DNA of 64,000 nucleotides, from the NCBI GenBank assembly GCA_900767135.1, contig CAAFYU010000005.1:58349-122348 (forward strand), written 5' to 3'. The translations under genes and the position numbers were made by a program. This stretch comes from Candidatus Gastranaerophilales bacterium. Its GTDB lineage: Bacteria > Cyanobacteriota > Vampirovibrionia > Gastranaerophilales > Gastranaerophilaceae. Positions 17,898 to 27,917 of this stretch are shown piece after piece (the first letter of the stretch is position 1; each line of letters starts with the position of its first letter). The notes beneath the pieces were generated by a model. That model worked only from the letters and a program-made list of their open reading frames with translations, ran no database searches and was not told the DNA's origin.

Positions 17898-17921
17898 GTC
17901 AACTCTCCTTTTTGTGATATC

Positions 17922-17951
17922 ATTATAATATGATAAAAAGAAGAAAATCAA
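17922..17951 (-). promoter_or_regulatory. Promoter of the phosphoesterase gene, inside the start of ispG
   Basis: Minus strand: TTGATT (17946-17951), an 18-base spacer and TATAAT (17922-17927). The core ATTATAAT is near-palindromic; on the plus strand TATAAT (17924-17929) touches the ispG ATG. Confidence 0.5.
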
Positions 17952-18985
17952 AACAAATTTCAATTGGAAATGTAAAAATCGGTGGAGATGCACCGATTAG
18001 TGTTCAATCAATGTGTAACACAGATACAAGAGATGTAGAGGCAACTTTAAATCAAATCAATGAACTTGCTGCCAAAGGGTGTGAACTCGTGCGTCTTGCG
18101 GTCTTAAATCAAGAAGCAGCTGACGCTATAAAAGATATTGTAAAAAAATCACCGGTTCCTTTGATTGCAGATATTCACTTTGACTACAAACTTGCGATAA
18201 AATGTATTAATAACGGGATAAACGCTTTACGCCTAAACCCAGGAAATATCGGAAAACGCGAAAATGTAGAGAAAGTTGTTACACTTGCAAAACAACAACA
18301 AATCCCAATCCGAATAGGCGTAAATGCAGGATCACTTGAAAAAGACTTGTTGAACAAAGATATTCCACTATCCGAAAAAATGGTTTTGAGTGCACTCGGA
18401 CACATCAAAATTCTTGAAGATTTGGACTTTGATTTAATAAAAGTTTCACTTAAATCATCTGATGTTTTGACAACAATTGAAGCTTACCGTTCAATTGCCG
18501 AAAAAATCCAATACCCACTACATTTGGGGGTAACAGAGGCAGGAACACTTCGTGGTGGCTTAATCAAATCATCTGTCGGCTTAGGGACTCTTCTTGCAGA
18601 AGGTATCGGCGACACAATTCGAGTTTCTTTGACAGAAAGCCCTGTTGAAGAAGTTTCAGCTGGTTTTGATATCCTAAAAAGTTTGGGGCTTAGAGAACGC
18701 GGTGTAAACTTTGTTTCTTGCCCAACTTGCGGAAGAACTCAAATAGATTTAATCGGACTTGCTAAAAAAGTTGAAGAGAGATTTAAAGATTTTGACAAAC
18801 CGATTACAATTGCAACAATGGGCTGTGCAGTAAATGGCCCCGGAGAAGCAAGACACGCTGATTTTGGAATTGCAGGCGGTGTAAACGAAGGTATAGTTTT
18901 CAAAAAAGGTGAAATTATTGCCAAAGTTCCGGAAAAAGATTTGCTTACAAAACTGGAAGAAATCATACGAAAATCATACGAATAG
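17930..18985 (+). CDS. ispG: 4-hydroxy-3-methylbut-2-enyl-diphosphate synthase IspG (GcpE)
   Basis: Fe-S enzyme of the MEP isoprenoid pathway, 351 aa. The family N-terminus RRKSKQISIGNV is followed by APISVQSMCNTDTRD (near residue 25). The iron-sulfur ligands are in CPTCGRT (near 265) and GCAVNGPGE (near 300). Length matches the short bacterial form. A TATAAT lies directly against the ATG, so if that box is used the RNA would begin inside codon 3; transcription from another site is more likely. No good Shine-Dalgarno is visible. Confidence 0.95.
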   Translation: MIKRRKSKQISIGNVKIGGDAPISVQSMCNTDTRDVEATLNQINELAAKGCELVRLAVLNQEAADAIKDIVKKSPVPLIADIHFDYKLAIKCINNGINALRLNPGNIGKRENVEKVVTLAKQQQIPIRIGVNAGSLEKDLLNKDIPLSEKMVLSALGHIKILEDLDFDLIKVSLKSSDVLTTIEAYRSIAEKIQYPLHLGVTEAGTLRGGLIKSSVGLGTLLAEGIGDTIRVSLTESPVEEVSAGFDILKSLGLRERGVNFVSCPTCGRTQIDLIGLAKKVEERFKDFDKPITIATMGCAVNGPGEARHADFGIAGGVNEGIVFKKGEIIAKVPEKDLLTKLEEIIRKSYE

Positions 18986-19072
18986 TTTATAGGCAAATTT
19001 CTGTAAAGAATTTATAATATTCTTGTAACTACTAAAAAATATACTATAATAGTTAGTATAATTGAGGTGTAA

Positions 19073-19393
19073 ATGAAAAAGACTTATTTATTAATTTGTT
19101 CTATTTTGCTTGTAGCAACTCCTGCTTTTGCAGAATTAACAACAAGCGATGCCGTAAGCGAAGAATTTCTAAAAAATCATGGATATTCCCCTGCTTTAAT
19201 TCAAGCAACACATCGTTCAATTTCACAGGCTAATGGCGAAGAAAATCCAACATATTACGAACACAAAATTTACAAAAAAGGAATTGTACGAGGTGTCAGA
19301 AGATTCTTTATGTACCTAGACCCTGCTTATGACGATCAATCATTCATGAATAACCACAAAATCCACACATCTCCAAACATTGGGGACTTATAA
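19073..19393 (+). CDS. Secreted small protein, unknown
   Basis: Protein of 106 aa with a clear signal peptide (cleavage after TPAFA, residue 20). The mature part is short, charged and Tyr/His-rich, without Cys. A GAGGTG site precedes the ATG and TATAAT is present upstream. A hairpin with a T-run follows the stop, so it is a single-gene unit. It is not recognised and may be periplasmic. Confidence 0.65.
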   Translation: MKKTYLLICSILLVATPAFAELTTSDAVSEEFLKNHGYSPALIQATHRSISQANGEENPTYYEHKIYKKGIVRGVRRFFMYLDPAYDDQSFMNNHKIHTSPNIGDL

Positions 19394-19406
19394 TATTAGT
19401 AAAAAT

Positions 19407-19448
19407 AAAAAATCGGCAATTCTTAATTTTAAGTATTGTCGATTTTTT
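19407..19448 (+). terminator. Rho-independent terminator of the small secreted gene
   Basis: The arms AAAAAATCGGCAAT and ATTGTCGATTTTTT pair around a 14-base loop and end in T6. Confidence 0.75.
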
Positions 19449-19539
19449 GTTTGTAATATAATATTTTTGGGTTGAGTGCGGATTTTACATCTCTGCAAAA
19501 AACTCGGAACAATAAATCTTTACAGGACTAGGGAGAAAA

Positions 19540-20163
19540 ATGAATTTATTAAAAAGGATAACAATGGTTGCGGTTCTTTTATCGGTAACTTTACCGGTTT
19601 GGGCAGAAAACTTTGAATATGACTCTGCGGTTTATCCTAAAATGAATTACAAGCAAATAAAAGATGAGGCCGACAAATCTTTTGAAATGTTTATTAATTC
19701 TTCTGAAAACGCCCAAAAGGAAAAATTTCTTCAAGATGCAATGAGTAAATATTATACACTAACAATGGTAAATGGTGATATGATATTACCTTATGTACAA
19801 TTGGGAAGGATTTATGACGAAACAGACAATTCAAAACTTGCAAAAGAATGTTTTTGCAAAGCTTCTAATATCAGAGCGAAAGACCCTATTTTGAATTTCT
19901 ATTTCGGTGAATATTATTACAAAAGACACGAATATGCCCACGCAATTGAGCATTATAAAATTGCAAATGAAGGTGGGTTTTCAAACAAATACGAACTATA
20001 TATGCGACTTGCAATTACCTACGAAAAAATTGCAGATATTGCTAACGCAAAAAAGTTTTACCAGTTATCATACAATATGAGGCCTGATTACATGCTTCGA
20101 AGAAAAATGCAGTCATTAGACGAAGCGGATTTAGACACAAATCCTGTCGATGATGAGGAGTAA
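19540..20163 (+). CDS. Secreted TPR protein
   Basis: Protein of 207 aa. The signal peptide ends at VWA (residue 22). The mature part carries three or four TPR-like helical pairs from about residue 70 (PYVQLGRIYDETDN, FYFGEYYYKRHEYAHAIEHY, LAITYEKIADIANAKKFY). It is probably a periplasmic scaffold. GGGAGA precedes the ATG. Only five bases separate it from the glycosidase-like gene, so the two form an operon and may act together on an extracellular polymer. Confidence 0.75.
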   Translation: MNLLKRITMVAVLLSVTLPVWAENFEYDSAVYPKMNYKQIKDEADKSFEMFINSSENAQKEKFLQDAMSKYYTLTMVNGDMILPYVQLGRIYDETDNSKLAKECFCKASNIRAKDPILNFYFGEYYYKRHEYAHAIEHYKIANEGGFSNKYELYMRLAITYEKIADIANAKKFYQLSYNMRPDYMLRRKMQSLDEADLDTNPVDDEE

Positions 20164-20168
20164 GAGAG

Positions 20169-22136
20169 ATGTTTAACAAAAAAAATATAATAATTTCAAT
20201 TTTAGCAATATTTATAACAGCACAAATTGCAACAGCAGACGATGTTTACCCTATCTTGACCGCAAGGCATAAAACAAATACTGAGCAACAAACGCAAGAA
20301 AAAATTGAAGACTCTGTTACTCCAATAAATATGGACGCTTCTGAAATAGTAATTCCGGAAGAAGAACTTTCTCCGGTGTTCAAACCATACCAACCTTCAA
20401 AAGGAGAAGTTGTTTTCAGTTACACAAAAAATTGGATTAATGCAATTGACCCAACAGCTGTAACAAACAAAGTAGGTGGCTATCTTCCGGGAGCAAGAGG
20501 CGTTAATCAACTCGTGATATATACCCCAAATTATGGTATTAGAACAAATACGAATGAATTTGGTGCCGAAGCAGTTGTAGAAGACAATACAGTAACGGAA
20601 CTTTCAGGAGCTGATTCTTTTATTCCGGCAAACGGGATTGTAATTAGTGGACATGGCAAGGCCAAGAACTGGATAAATTCAAGTATTAAAGTCGGAACAA
20701 AAATCTACATCGACAAAGAAGCAAATTTAGTTTATACATACACAACCTCAGAAAGCTACATCTTTGAGTCACAAAAAAAGATTGCAGAAGCAGAACAAAT
20801 GCTTGAATATTACAGAACAATCAGTCCGGATTACAACTGGAAAGTTCCATACAGCTACATTAATGATGCAAAAGACTATGTTCGTAAAGCAAGACGTAAT
20901 CCGGAAGAAGTTCAAAAATACTCTCAACTCGCAATTGAAGCATCAAACGACGCATTGAAAAGTGTTTTGCCTTACAAAGCAAATGAACTTAAAGGGGTTT
21001 GGCTAAGACCTACGGAAAAATCTGAAACAGAAATTATTGCAACATTAAACAGACTTAAAAATGCAGGAATTGACAATATTTTCTTGGAAACGTATTTTCA
21101 TGGAAAGACAATTTTCCCAAGCACAACAATGGAAGCTTACGGTTTTACCCCGCAAAATGAGCTATTCAGTGGCTTTGACCCTCTTGCAATCTGGGTAAAA
21201 GAAGCTCATAAACGAAACATGAAAATACATACATGGTTTGAAACATTTTATGTAGGAGTACAAAACCCGAATGACTGCCCTCAAAGCATTTTAGGAATGA
21301 ACCCGTCTTGGGGGAACAAAATGAAAAAAGATATCAACTCAGTTGTTCCATCAAAATCAACATCTGAGCATAACGGCTATTTTTTAGATCCCGCAAACCC
21401 TTATGTGCAAGACTTTTTGCTAAAACTTATATCTGAAATAATTTCAACATACAAGCCTGACGGAATTAATATTGATTACATAAGATACCCTAATAGCGTT
21501 GCCGTAAACGAAGCCACAAGCTGGGGATATACCGATTATGCAAGAAACGAATTTAAGTCAATCTATGGAGTTGACCCTGTAACTATTACAAAGGCTGATC
21601 CTTTATGGCTTGATTGGTGCAATTTTAGACGCGAAAAAGTTTCTGATATGGTGAAAAAAATCGGAGTTTTGGGAAGACAAACAAACACCTACATCAGTGC
21701 CGTAATCTTTCCTGACAGACTTGCTGCACTAACAAACAAACAACAAGACTGGAAAACTTGGTCTACAAGAGGCTATTTAGACGGATTTACACCTCTTTTC
21801 TTAACTTGCGATTCTAAAACCGCAAACAAAATGATGACTGATGTAATTAAGGCAAAATCGCCAAACACAGACTTTTATGCCGGTTTATTCGTAACATTTA
21901 TGAATGGTTCTGATGAAGACTTAATCCGACAAATTCATGAAGCGAGAAAATTGAACGCCAAAGGGGTAATTATATTTGATTATGCTCATTTGAACAACAA
22001 ATATATAAACACCCTTTCTACAAGTGTATTTTCACAACATTCGCCAATCAAACAGCCTACACAACAGATTACGGCACAACCTAAAATTCAGCCTTCTACA
22101 AAAAGAAAAGGCTGGTGGGTGTTCACAAAAGATTAA
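20169..22136 (+). CDS. Secreted family-10-like glycosyl hydrolase (GHL10/DUF187)
   Basis: Protein of 655 aa. The signal peptide covers residues 1-23. An N-terminal domain (about 95-210) has the pattern NEFGAEAVVED and VISGHGKAKNW. The C-terminal TIM-barrel (about 275-610) is of the GHL10/YngK type: KGVWLRPTEKSE, KIHTWFETFYVG and DGINIDYIRYPNS, where acidic residues at strand ends are the likely catalytic ones. Substrates of this family are poorly known; peptidoglycan or surface glycan is plausible. It is in an operon with the TPR gene upstream. Function is inferred from fold motifs only. Confidence 0.82.
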   Translation: MFNKKNIIISILAIFITAQIATADDVYPILTARHKTNTEQQTQEKIEDSVTPINMDASEIVIPEEELSPVFKPYQPSKGEVVFSYTKNWINAIDPTAVTNKVGGYLPGARGVNQLVIYTPNYGIRTNTNEFGAEAVVEDNTVTELSGADSFIPANGIVISGHGKAKNWINSSIKVGTKIYIDKEANLVYTYTTSESYIFESQKKIAEAEQMLEYYRTISPDYNWKVPYSYINDAKDYVRKARRNPEEVQKYSQLAIEASNDALKSVLPYKANELKGVWLRPTEKSETEIIATLNRLKNAGIDNIFLETYFHGKTIFPSTTMEAYGFTPQNELFSGFDPLAIWVKEAHKRNMKIHTWFETFYVGVQNPNDCPQSILGMNPSWGNKMKKDINSVVPSKSTSEHNGYFLDPANPYVQDFLLKLISEIISTYKPDGINIDYIRYPNSVAVNEATSWGYTDYARNEFKSIYGVDPVTITKADPLWLDWCNFRREKVSDMVKKIGVLGRQTNTYISAVIFPDRLAALTNKQQDWKTWSTRGYLDGFTPLFLTCDSKTANKMMTDVIKAKSPNTDFYAGLFVTFMNGSDEDLIRQIHEARKLNAKGVIIFDYAHLNNKYINTLSTSVFSQHSPIKQPTQQITAQPKIQPSTKRKGWWVFTKD

Positions 22137-22239
22137 AGTGTTATATATTTAGCAGAAATTTTTGAAAATTCCTTTATTTCTACTATTTTAATTTTTTGAA
22201 AATTGTGTTATCCTTAATACATAAGAAGTAGGAGCATCA

Positions 22240-23568
22240 ATGAACAGCACAAACCAATATTTAAAACCACTTACAACAAAAATAAATCCCGACGGAATTT
22301 TAGAAATTGGAGGGTGCGATTTAGTTAAGCTTGTAGAAAAATACGGAACTCCACTGTATGTTTTAGATGAATTTACGCTTCGAAAAATCTGCAAAGACTA
22401 CAAAGAAGCGTTCAAAGGCTATCCGAAAGTCAATATGATGTATGCATCAAAAGCCTTGTGTTCTATGGCAACATCTGCAATTATTGCAAGTGAAGGTTTT
22501 GGCTTTGATGTTGTATCGGCTGGCGAAATCTATACGGTTTATAAAGCCGGAGCTGATATGTCAAAGGTATTGTTTAATGGAAACAACAAGTCTTTTGACG
22601 AATTGACTCTTGCTATTGAATTAGGTGTTGGAAGAATTTCTGTTGACAATTTCTTTGAACTTTCGCTTCTTGATGAAATTGCAAAATCTCATGACAAAAC
22701 AGTTGATATTTTACTTCGAATTACTCCGGGAATTGAATGCCATACCCACGAATACATTCAAACAGGGCATTTAGACTCGAAATTTGGCTTTGATTTAACT
22801 CAAATCGACGATGCTGTTGATTTAATTTTAAATGATTACACAAATCTAAAATTACATGGACTTCACGCTCATATCGGCTCACAAATCTTCGAAACATCGA
22901 TTTATGGCGACGAAATAGAAATTTTAGTAAAAGAAATTGCGAGATTAGACGAAAAATTCAACCTTAAACTCGACGAAATAAACATTGGTGGCGGTTTAGG
23001 CGTAAAATATACAGATTCAGATTGTCCTCCATCGACTTACACAATAGCAGAAATCGTTATAAAAAGACTTTACGAATGTATTGAAAAATACAAAATTGAC
23101 GCACCTGCACTGTTTATAGAACCTGGGAGAAGTATTATTTCCACAGCAGGCGTAACCCTTTACACGCTTGGAAGTTCAAAACAAGTTCCAAAAGGCAAAA
23201 AATATGTTGCAGTAGATGGCGGAATGGCAGATAATGCAAGACCTTCAATGTATCAGGCAGAATATTTTGCACAAATCGCAAACAAACCGGATTATGAACT
23301 TGCAAACACAGTAACTATTGCCGGACGTTTCTGCGAATCAGGAGATATTTTGATTAAAGAAATAAAGTTACCTGAAATCGAAGAAGGCGATATTCTCTGC
23401 GTTTATAACACCGGTGCCTACAACTACTCAATGAGCTCAAATTACAACAGAGTGCAAAAACCGGCAATGGTAATTTTAAACGAAGGTCATGCAGATGTTA
23501 TTATAAAACGAGAAAGCTTAAAAGATTTGATAGAACACGATGTAATTCCGGATAGGTTGAAGAAATGA
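22240..23568 (+). CDS. lysA: Diaminopimelate decarboxylase
   Basis: PLP enzyme of 442 aa that makes lysine from meso-DAP. The PLP lysine is in MMYASKALC (near residue 68). HAHIGSQIF is near 208, GGGLGVKY near 248, the substrate-binding EPGRSI near 290 and CESGDI near 367. GTAGGAGC precedes the ATG. The stop overlaps the next start (ATGA), coupling it to cdaA. As I recall, a lysA-cdaA order is common in cyanobacteria, which fits the lineage call. Confidence 0.95.
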   Translation: MNSTNQYLKPLTTKINPDGILEIGGCDLVKLVEKYGTPLYVLDEFTLRKICKDYKEAFKGYPKVNMMYASKALCSMATSAIIASEGFGFDVVSAGEIYTVYKAGADMSKVLFNGNNKSFDELTLAIELGVGRISVDNFFELSLLDEIAKSHDKTVDILLRITPGIECHTHEYIQTGHLDSKFGFDLTQIDDAVDLILNDYTNLKLHGLHAHIGSQIFETSIYGDEIEILVKEIARLDEKFNLKLDEINIGGGLGVKYTDSDCPPSTYTIAEIVIKRLYECIEKYKIDAPALFIEPGRSIISTAGVTLYTLGSSKQVPKGKKYVAVDGGMADNARPSMYQAEYFAQIANKPDYELANTVTIAGRFCESGDILIKEIKLPEIEEGDILCVYNTGAYNYSMSSNYNRVQKPAMVILNEGHADVIIKRESLKDLIEHDVIPDRLKK

Positions 23569-24467
23569 TAAATGATTTTTTGATGTACATATTAAAATAT
23601 ATTGGCAATTTGGAGTTGTCTTTTAATTGGTCAGATTTTCTCCAAATACTTTTTATTGCCGGTTTGCTACTATTTTTATACAAAAAATTTATTAAAAATA
23701 CATCGTCCGAAAAATTTGTCAAAGGTTTATTAATCCTTGTCTTCACTTGGGTTTTAAGCGAAATATTGATGCGAATAGATTTGAAAATCGTCGGAATGTT
23801 TTTAAAATCGGTTGTGACTCTCGTATCATTGAGTTTAATCGTTATTTTCCAACCTGAGTTGAGAAAATTTTTAGGCTTTTTGGGACAAGTTGATTTTGTG
23901 ACGAAATTATTTAATTCTAACCAAAAACAAAACGACAGAAAAATTGACGTTGTAAAAGAATTGATTGAAAGCATAAAATACCTTTCAAAATCTCACACAG
24001 GAGCACTCATAGTCTTTCAAAGTGATTTGAGAAACACATACACTGATGTTGGAACAAAACTTAATGCAGACTTGTCAACCGAGCTCATTTTAACAATTTT
24101 CCACCCTAACACTCCACTACATGACGGAGCAGTTGTAATCAACGGGGACAAAATCATTTCAGCAGGTGTGTTACTGCCACTGACAGAAGACCCAAAACTC
24201 AGCTGGAAATACGGAACACGCCACAGAGCAGCAATCGGCATGACTGAAAATAGCGATGCAGCTTGCCTTGTGGTTTCAGAAGAAACGGGAGATGTATCTG
24301 TTGCAATTGACGGTTCTTTAAAAAAATACGATGACTTAATCACGTTAAAATCTGATTTAGAAACAATTTTGGGCTACAAAGAAAAAATTGAAGAAGAGAA
24401 TAAAACAATTTTCAAAATCAACAACTTTATGACAATAAAAAGAACCGGAAAGGAAGATAAGGTTTAA
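23565..24467 (+). CDS. cdaA: Diadenylate cyclase CdaA
   Basis: Membrane-bound c-di-AMP synthase of 300 aa. Three membrane segments (about residues 25-40, 47-63, 72-92) are followed by a coiled linker and the DAC domain. The catalytic motifs HDGAVVI (near 186) and RHRAAIG (near 222) are intact. It overlaps lysA by four bases and is one base from the YitT-type gene. The coupling with lysA may link cell-wall precursor supply to the messenger. No phosphodiesterase for c-di-AMP is in the window. Confidence 0.94.
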   Translation: MINDFLMYILKYIGNLELSFNWSDFLQILFIAGLLLFLYKKFIKNTSSEKFVKGLLILVFTWVLSEILMRIDLKIVGMFLKSVVTLVSLSLIVIFQPELRKFLGFLGQVDFVTKLFNSNQKQNDRKIDVVKELIESIKYLSKSHTGALIVFQSDLRNTYTDVGTKLNADLSTELILTIFHPNTPLHDGAVVINGDKIISAGVLLPLTEDPKLSWKYGTRHRAAIGMTENSDAACLVVSEETGDVSVAIDGSLKKYDDLITLKSDLETILGYKEKIEEENKTIFKINNFMTIKRTGKEDKV

Positions 24468-24468
24468 T

Positions 24469-25347
24469 ATGCCGGAGAAAAAACTTACAAAGAAAGAAAT
24501 GTTTTGTGCAATATTAAGAAAAATGTTTTTCTTAACACTTGGACCTTTTATTGCCGCATTTGCGTTGGAAGTTTTTCTTGTCCCAAATAACATAATTGAC
24601 GGTGGAATTGTCGGTATCTCAATTATTTTAAGCTATTTGACAAAATTAAATCTTGGGTTATTGATTTTTGTCATTAACATTCCATTCTTTTTGCTTGCTT
24701 TTAGCAAAATCGGTAAAAAATTTGTTATCCAAACATTTTATGCAATCGGCATGTTGTCGTTGTTTTTGAATATGTTTTCAATGTACAACCACCCGACAAG
24801 CCACGATTTGCTACTATCAACAGTATTTGGCGGAATTGTTTTAGGCACAGGCGTTGGACTTGTATTGAAAAACGAGGGTTCGCTTGACGGAACAGAAATT
24901 ATGTCACTTGTTTTATCTAAAAAATTCGGTTTTTCTGTCGGTGAATGGATTATGACATTCAACGTATTCATTTATGGTGCATCAGGGCTTGTATTTGGCT
25001 GGAACAGAGCTATGTATGCAGTTTTAACATACTTCATCGCATTTAGAGTTATAGATATCGTTTTAGAAGGTTTGAATTCTGCAAAATCAATCCGAGTAAT
25101 CAGCGACAAAGCTCATGAAATCGGAGATGAGCTCCTTGAAAAACTTGATCTTGGAGTAACTTACATAAAAGGCGTCGGAGCTTATTCCGGAGCTGAAAAA
25201 ACCATCATATACTGTGTTGTATCAAGATTAGAAATGGCAAGAATGAAAGAAATTATTAAAAATATTGATCCGTCTGCTTTTATCTCGGTTGTAGATGTGC
25301 ATGAAGCTTACGGCGGAAGAACCAAAGGCAGTATTGATAAAATTTAA
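24469..25347 (+). CDS. YitT family membrane protein (DUF161 + DUF2179)
   Basis: Protein of 292 aa with five or six membrane segments in residues 15-200 (FIAAFALEVFLVPNNIIDGG is the DUF161 hallmark). A cytosolic C-terminal DUF2179 domain (about 205-290) carries KGVGAYSGAEKTIIYCVVSR. Its transport role is unknown in the family. It starts one base after cdaA, so it is the third gene of the lysA unit, which suggests a link to c-di-AMP or osmotic control; that link is an inference. Confidence 0.88.
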   Translation: MPEKKLTKKEMFCAILRKMFFLTLGPFIAAFALEVFLVPNNIIDGGIVGISIILSYLTKLNLGLLIFVINIPFFLLAFSKIGKKFVIQTFYAIGMLSLFLNMFSMYNHPTSHDLLLSTVFGGIVLGTGVGLVLKNEGSLDGTEIMSLVLSKKFGFSVGEWIMTFNVFIYGASGLVFGWNRAMYAVLTYFIAFRVIDIVLEGLNSAKSIRVISDKAHEIGDELLEKLDLGVTYIKGVGAYSGAEKTIIYCVVSRLEMARMKEIIKNIDPSAFISVVDVHEAYGGRTKGSIDKI

Positions 25348-25411
25348 CAAGTAGACAATTTGAAAAAAATATAGTAATATAAAAACAGGATTTGATAACG
25401 AGGAAGAGAAA

Positions 25412-25759
25412 ATGGCAAAAAATATTGATACAGTTCCAATAGAAGTAAGTATTTTAACAGCAGACCACGATATAAAAGGGATTGTTCACGTTTCAAAGTA
25501 CACAAACACTAATAGAGAATTAACAGATTTGTTGAATGATAAAGAGAGAAGATTTTTGGCAGTAACAAATGCAGAAATTTATCCTCGCAATACAAACCAA
25601 TCACCAAGAAAATACAACTTCTTGGAAATCCACATGGATTACGTATTAATGGTTCACCCGTCAACACAAGCAGTATTCCAAGAGTCAGGCAGAACACAAG
25701 AAGATATTTCAAGATTTAGAGATTTGAGATTAAAATTAAATCAAACAAAACCATTCTAA
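25412..25759 (+). CDS. Conserved small protein, DUF6812-like
   Basis: Protein of 115 aa, cytosolic. The layout resembles DUF6812-type proteins as I recall them: VSILTADHDIKGIVHVSK at the N-terminus, LTDLLNDKERRFLAVTNAE in the middle and a final strand DYVLMVHPST. A GAGGAAGAG site precedes the ATG. It may be the last gene of the lysA unit or a separate one. Function unknown. Confidence 0.65.
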   Translation: MAKNIDTVPIEVSILTADHDIKGIVHVSKYTNTNRELTDLLNDKERRFLAVTNAEIYPRNTNQSPRKYNFLEIHMDYVLMVHPSTQAVFQESGRTQEDISRFRDLRLKLNQTKPF

Positions 25760-25789
25760 AAATTTCAGGAAGCAAAAAAGCAGAGTTTT

Positions 25790-26008
25790 GTGAACAATAA
25801 GACTACAAAAATTTTACAATTAGGACGCAATATTTATTCTTTTCGAAAGCAAAAAGGGCTTTCTCAAAATCAACTTGCTGAAATAATTGGCATTTCAAGA
25901 GAACATTTAGCTAAAATTGAAACAGCCAAAAGATGCGTTAGTCTTAGCTTATTAATAGATATTTCAGAAGCCTTAGACACACCTGTTCGAGATTTTTTCG
26001 ATTATTAA
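25790..26008 (+). CDS. Small XRE-type helix-turn-helix regulator
   Basis: Protein of 72 aa that is almost entirely an HTH_3 domain: GLSQNQLAEIIGISREHLAKIE (residues about 23-44) is the helix-turn-helix. The start is GTG at 25790; an AGGA lies some 19 bases upstream, so the start is not firmly set. It directly follows the 115-aa gene. Targets are unknown and no operator is evident. Confidence 0.8.
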   Translation: MNNKTTKILQLGRNIYSFRKQKGLSQNQLAEIIGISREHLAKIETAKRCVSLSLLIDISEALDTPVRDFFDY

Positions 26009-26022
26009 TCTGTTAGTTTATA

Positions 26023-26430
26023 CTAAGCACTGTAATCCAGTTTATTGCCAACATTTTTATCTTTAATCGCTTGAGCTTGCATTTTTAGGCTTTGAGCTTT
26101 TGATGCTACCTTATAATCTTGCCCTGACGGGTCAGAAGGTGCCATCGCAGCTCTTATCACTGTGTTCGCATCGTCTATTGTCTTTTGCGGATTTTTGGGA
26201 TTAAGCGACGGCATCTTAATATCAACGTGTCCCCCAACAGGAATTCCATCAACATTCTTTTCTATAACAATAGAGCCTGCAAGACTTCCTCCTGCCGATT
26301 TATGAGCAGCTTCATGTGCATAAATTTCACTATAATTTTTATTAATCAAAGCTTCTTTTTGAGCTTTTTGTTGCTCTTTCTGCTTTTCAATAGGATTTGT
26401 AAATTGATAGAACAAATTAATTCCAGCCAT
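26023..26430 (-). CDS. SprA-related metalloprotease-like protein
   Basis: Protein of 135 aa matching, by memory, the SprA-related family. The zincin motif HEAAH (residues about 39-43) is followed by AGGSLAGSI, VGGHVDI and RAAMAPSDPSGQD. There is no signal peptide, but a Gln/Lys-rich helix leads the domain. Full-length relatives are longer, so this is a minimal version. GAGGGT precedes the ATG. Proteolytic activity is inferred from the HExxH pattern only. Confidence 0.72.
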   Translation of the reverse strand: MAGINLFYQFTNPIEKQKEQQKAQKEALINKNYSEIYAHEAAHKSAGGSLAGSIVIEKNVDGIPVGGHVDIKMPSLNPKNPQKTIDDANTVIRAAMAPSDPSGQDYKVASKAQSLKMQAQAIKDKNVGNKLDYSA

Positions 26431-26503
26431 ACTCTAAACCCTCACACATAATACCTGCTATTATTGTAGCATATTTTTAAGAATCTGACAAGTGTCAAAT
26501 AGT

Positions 26504-26532
26504 AAAAAAGCTCAAATTTATTTGAGCTTTTT
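26504..26532 (-). terminator. Terminator downstream of accC
   Basis: AAAAAAGCTCAAAT pairs with TTGAGCTTTTTT. It is positioned just after the accC stop and reads as a hairpin with a T-run on the minus strand. Confidence 0.75.
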
Positions 26533-26539
26533 TATTTTC

Positions 26540-27898
26540 TTACTTTTTATTCTTTCCAGTCCTTTCATAGAAATCTTCTATAAAGCCTGTATTGAATTTT
26601 CCACTCATAAACACAGGGTCTTCAATAATTGCTTGGTGGAACGGAAGAGTAGTTTCTACACCTGTGATAACATACTCTTTCAAAGCTCTGTACATTCTGC
26701 GACGAGCTTCGTTTCGAGTTCTGCCCCAACAAATCAACTTACCAATCATTGAATCATAATAAGGCGGAATAGAATAATCTTGATATGCGTGAGAATCGAC
26801 TCTTACACCAAATCCACCAGGGGTTACGTAACCTGTAATAGTACCTGGGTTTGGCATAAAGTCTTTTGCAGGGTTTTCTGCATTGATACGACATTCAATA
26901 GCATGCCCTCTCAACACGATATCATCTTGTGTAAAATCAAGTTTTTCACCTGCTGCAACCATTATTTGTTCTCTTACCAAATCAACGTTAGAAATCATTT
27001 CAGTTACACAGTGTTCAACCTGAATTCTCGTATTCATTTCCATGAAATACCATTTGCCGTCGTGATCTAGCAAGAATTCACAAGTTCCGGCACTTTCATA
27101 ATTAATAGCTTTTGCCGCACGAACAGCAGCAGCACCCATTTCTTTACGAGTAGCTTCATCAATCGCAGGAGAAGGAGCTTCTTCCAATAATTTTTGATGT
27201 CTTCTTTGGATAGAACAATCTCTTTCACCCAAGTGAACTACATTACCGTATTGGTCAGCCAAGATTTGAACTTCAATATGACGAGGGTTTTCCAAGAATT
27301 TTTCGGCATAAACATCAGGATTTCCAAAGAAATTTTGAGCTTCTGACTGACAAAGGTTCATATTTACATCAACCTCTTCGTCAGATCTGCAAATTCTCAT
27401 ACCTTTACCACCACCACCGGCAGTTGCTTTCAATATAATCGGATAACCAACTTTATGAGCAAACTCCTTAACTTCCTCAGGAGTTTTCAAAATTCCGGTT
27501 CCAGGAGTTACAGGAACATTGTTTTCAATCATTGTTTTACGAGCAGTTGCTTTATCGCCCATTTTTCTCATTGCTTCCGCAGTCGGCCCGATGAATTTTA
27601 TACCATGTTTTGCACAAATTTCTGCAAAATCCGCTCTTTCAGACATAAAGCCATATCCCGGGTGAATTGCATCAGCTCCGGATACAATTGCTGCTGAGAT
27701 AATTGCAGGAATACTCAAATAACTTTTCCCACTTTGAGCAGGTCCAATACAATACGCCTCAGTCGCCAATCTTACATGGAGAGAATTTGCATCTGCTTGA
27801 GAATAAATAGCAACTGTTGGAATACCTATTTCTCTACAAGCTCTTATAATTCTTACCGCAATCTCTCCGCGGTTTGCAATCAATACTTTTCTAAACAT
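26540..27898 (-). CDS. accC: Acetyl-CoA carboxylase biotin carboxylase subunit
   Basis: ATP-grasp enzyme of 452 aa that carboxylates the biotin of AccB in fatty acid synthesis. The N-terminus is [20 protein letters not shown]. The glycine-rich ATP loop GGGGKGMR is near residue 163, the metal/biotin site [10 protein letters not shown] near 288, and the catalytic RxxxEC region follows. The frame is open upstream to 27961 but ATG 27898 matches the family. An inverted 7-mer element sits between it and accB, so the two are probably one transcript with efp. Confidence 0.96.
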   Translation of the reverse strand: MFRKVLIANRGEIAVRIIRACREIGIPTVAIYSQADANSLHVRLATEAYCIGPAQSGKSYLSIPAIISAAIVSGADAIHPGYGFMSERADFAEICAKHGIKFIGPTAEAMRKMGDKATARKTMIENNVPVTPGTGILKTPEEVKEFAHKVGYPIILKATAGGGGKGMRICRSDEEVDVNMNLCQSEAQNFFGNPDVYAEKFLENPRHIEVQILADQYGNVVHLGERDCSIQRRHQKLLEEAPSPAIDEATRKEMGAAAVRAAKAINYESAGTCEFLLDHDGKWYFMEMNTRIQVEHCVTEMISNVDLVREQIMVAAGEKLDFTQDDIVLRGHAIECRINAENPAKDFMPNPGTITGYVTPGGFGVRVDSHAYQDYSIPPYYDSMIGKLICWGRTRNEARRRMYRALKEYVITGVETTLPFHQAIIEDPVFMSGKFNTGFIEDFYERTGKNKK

Positions 27899-27917
27899 CT
27901 TTTTCTTATCCCTATAA

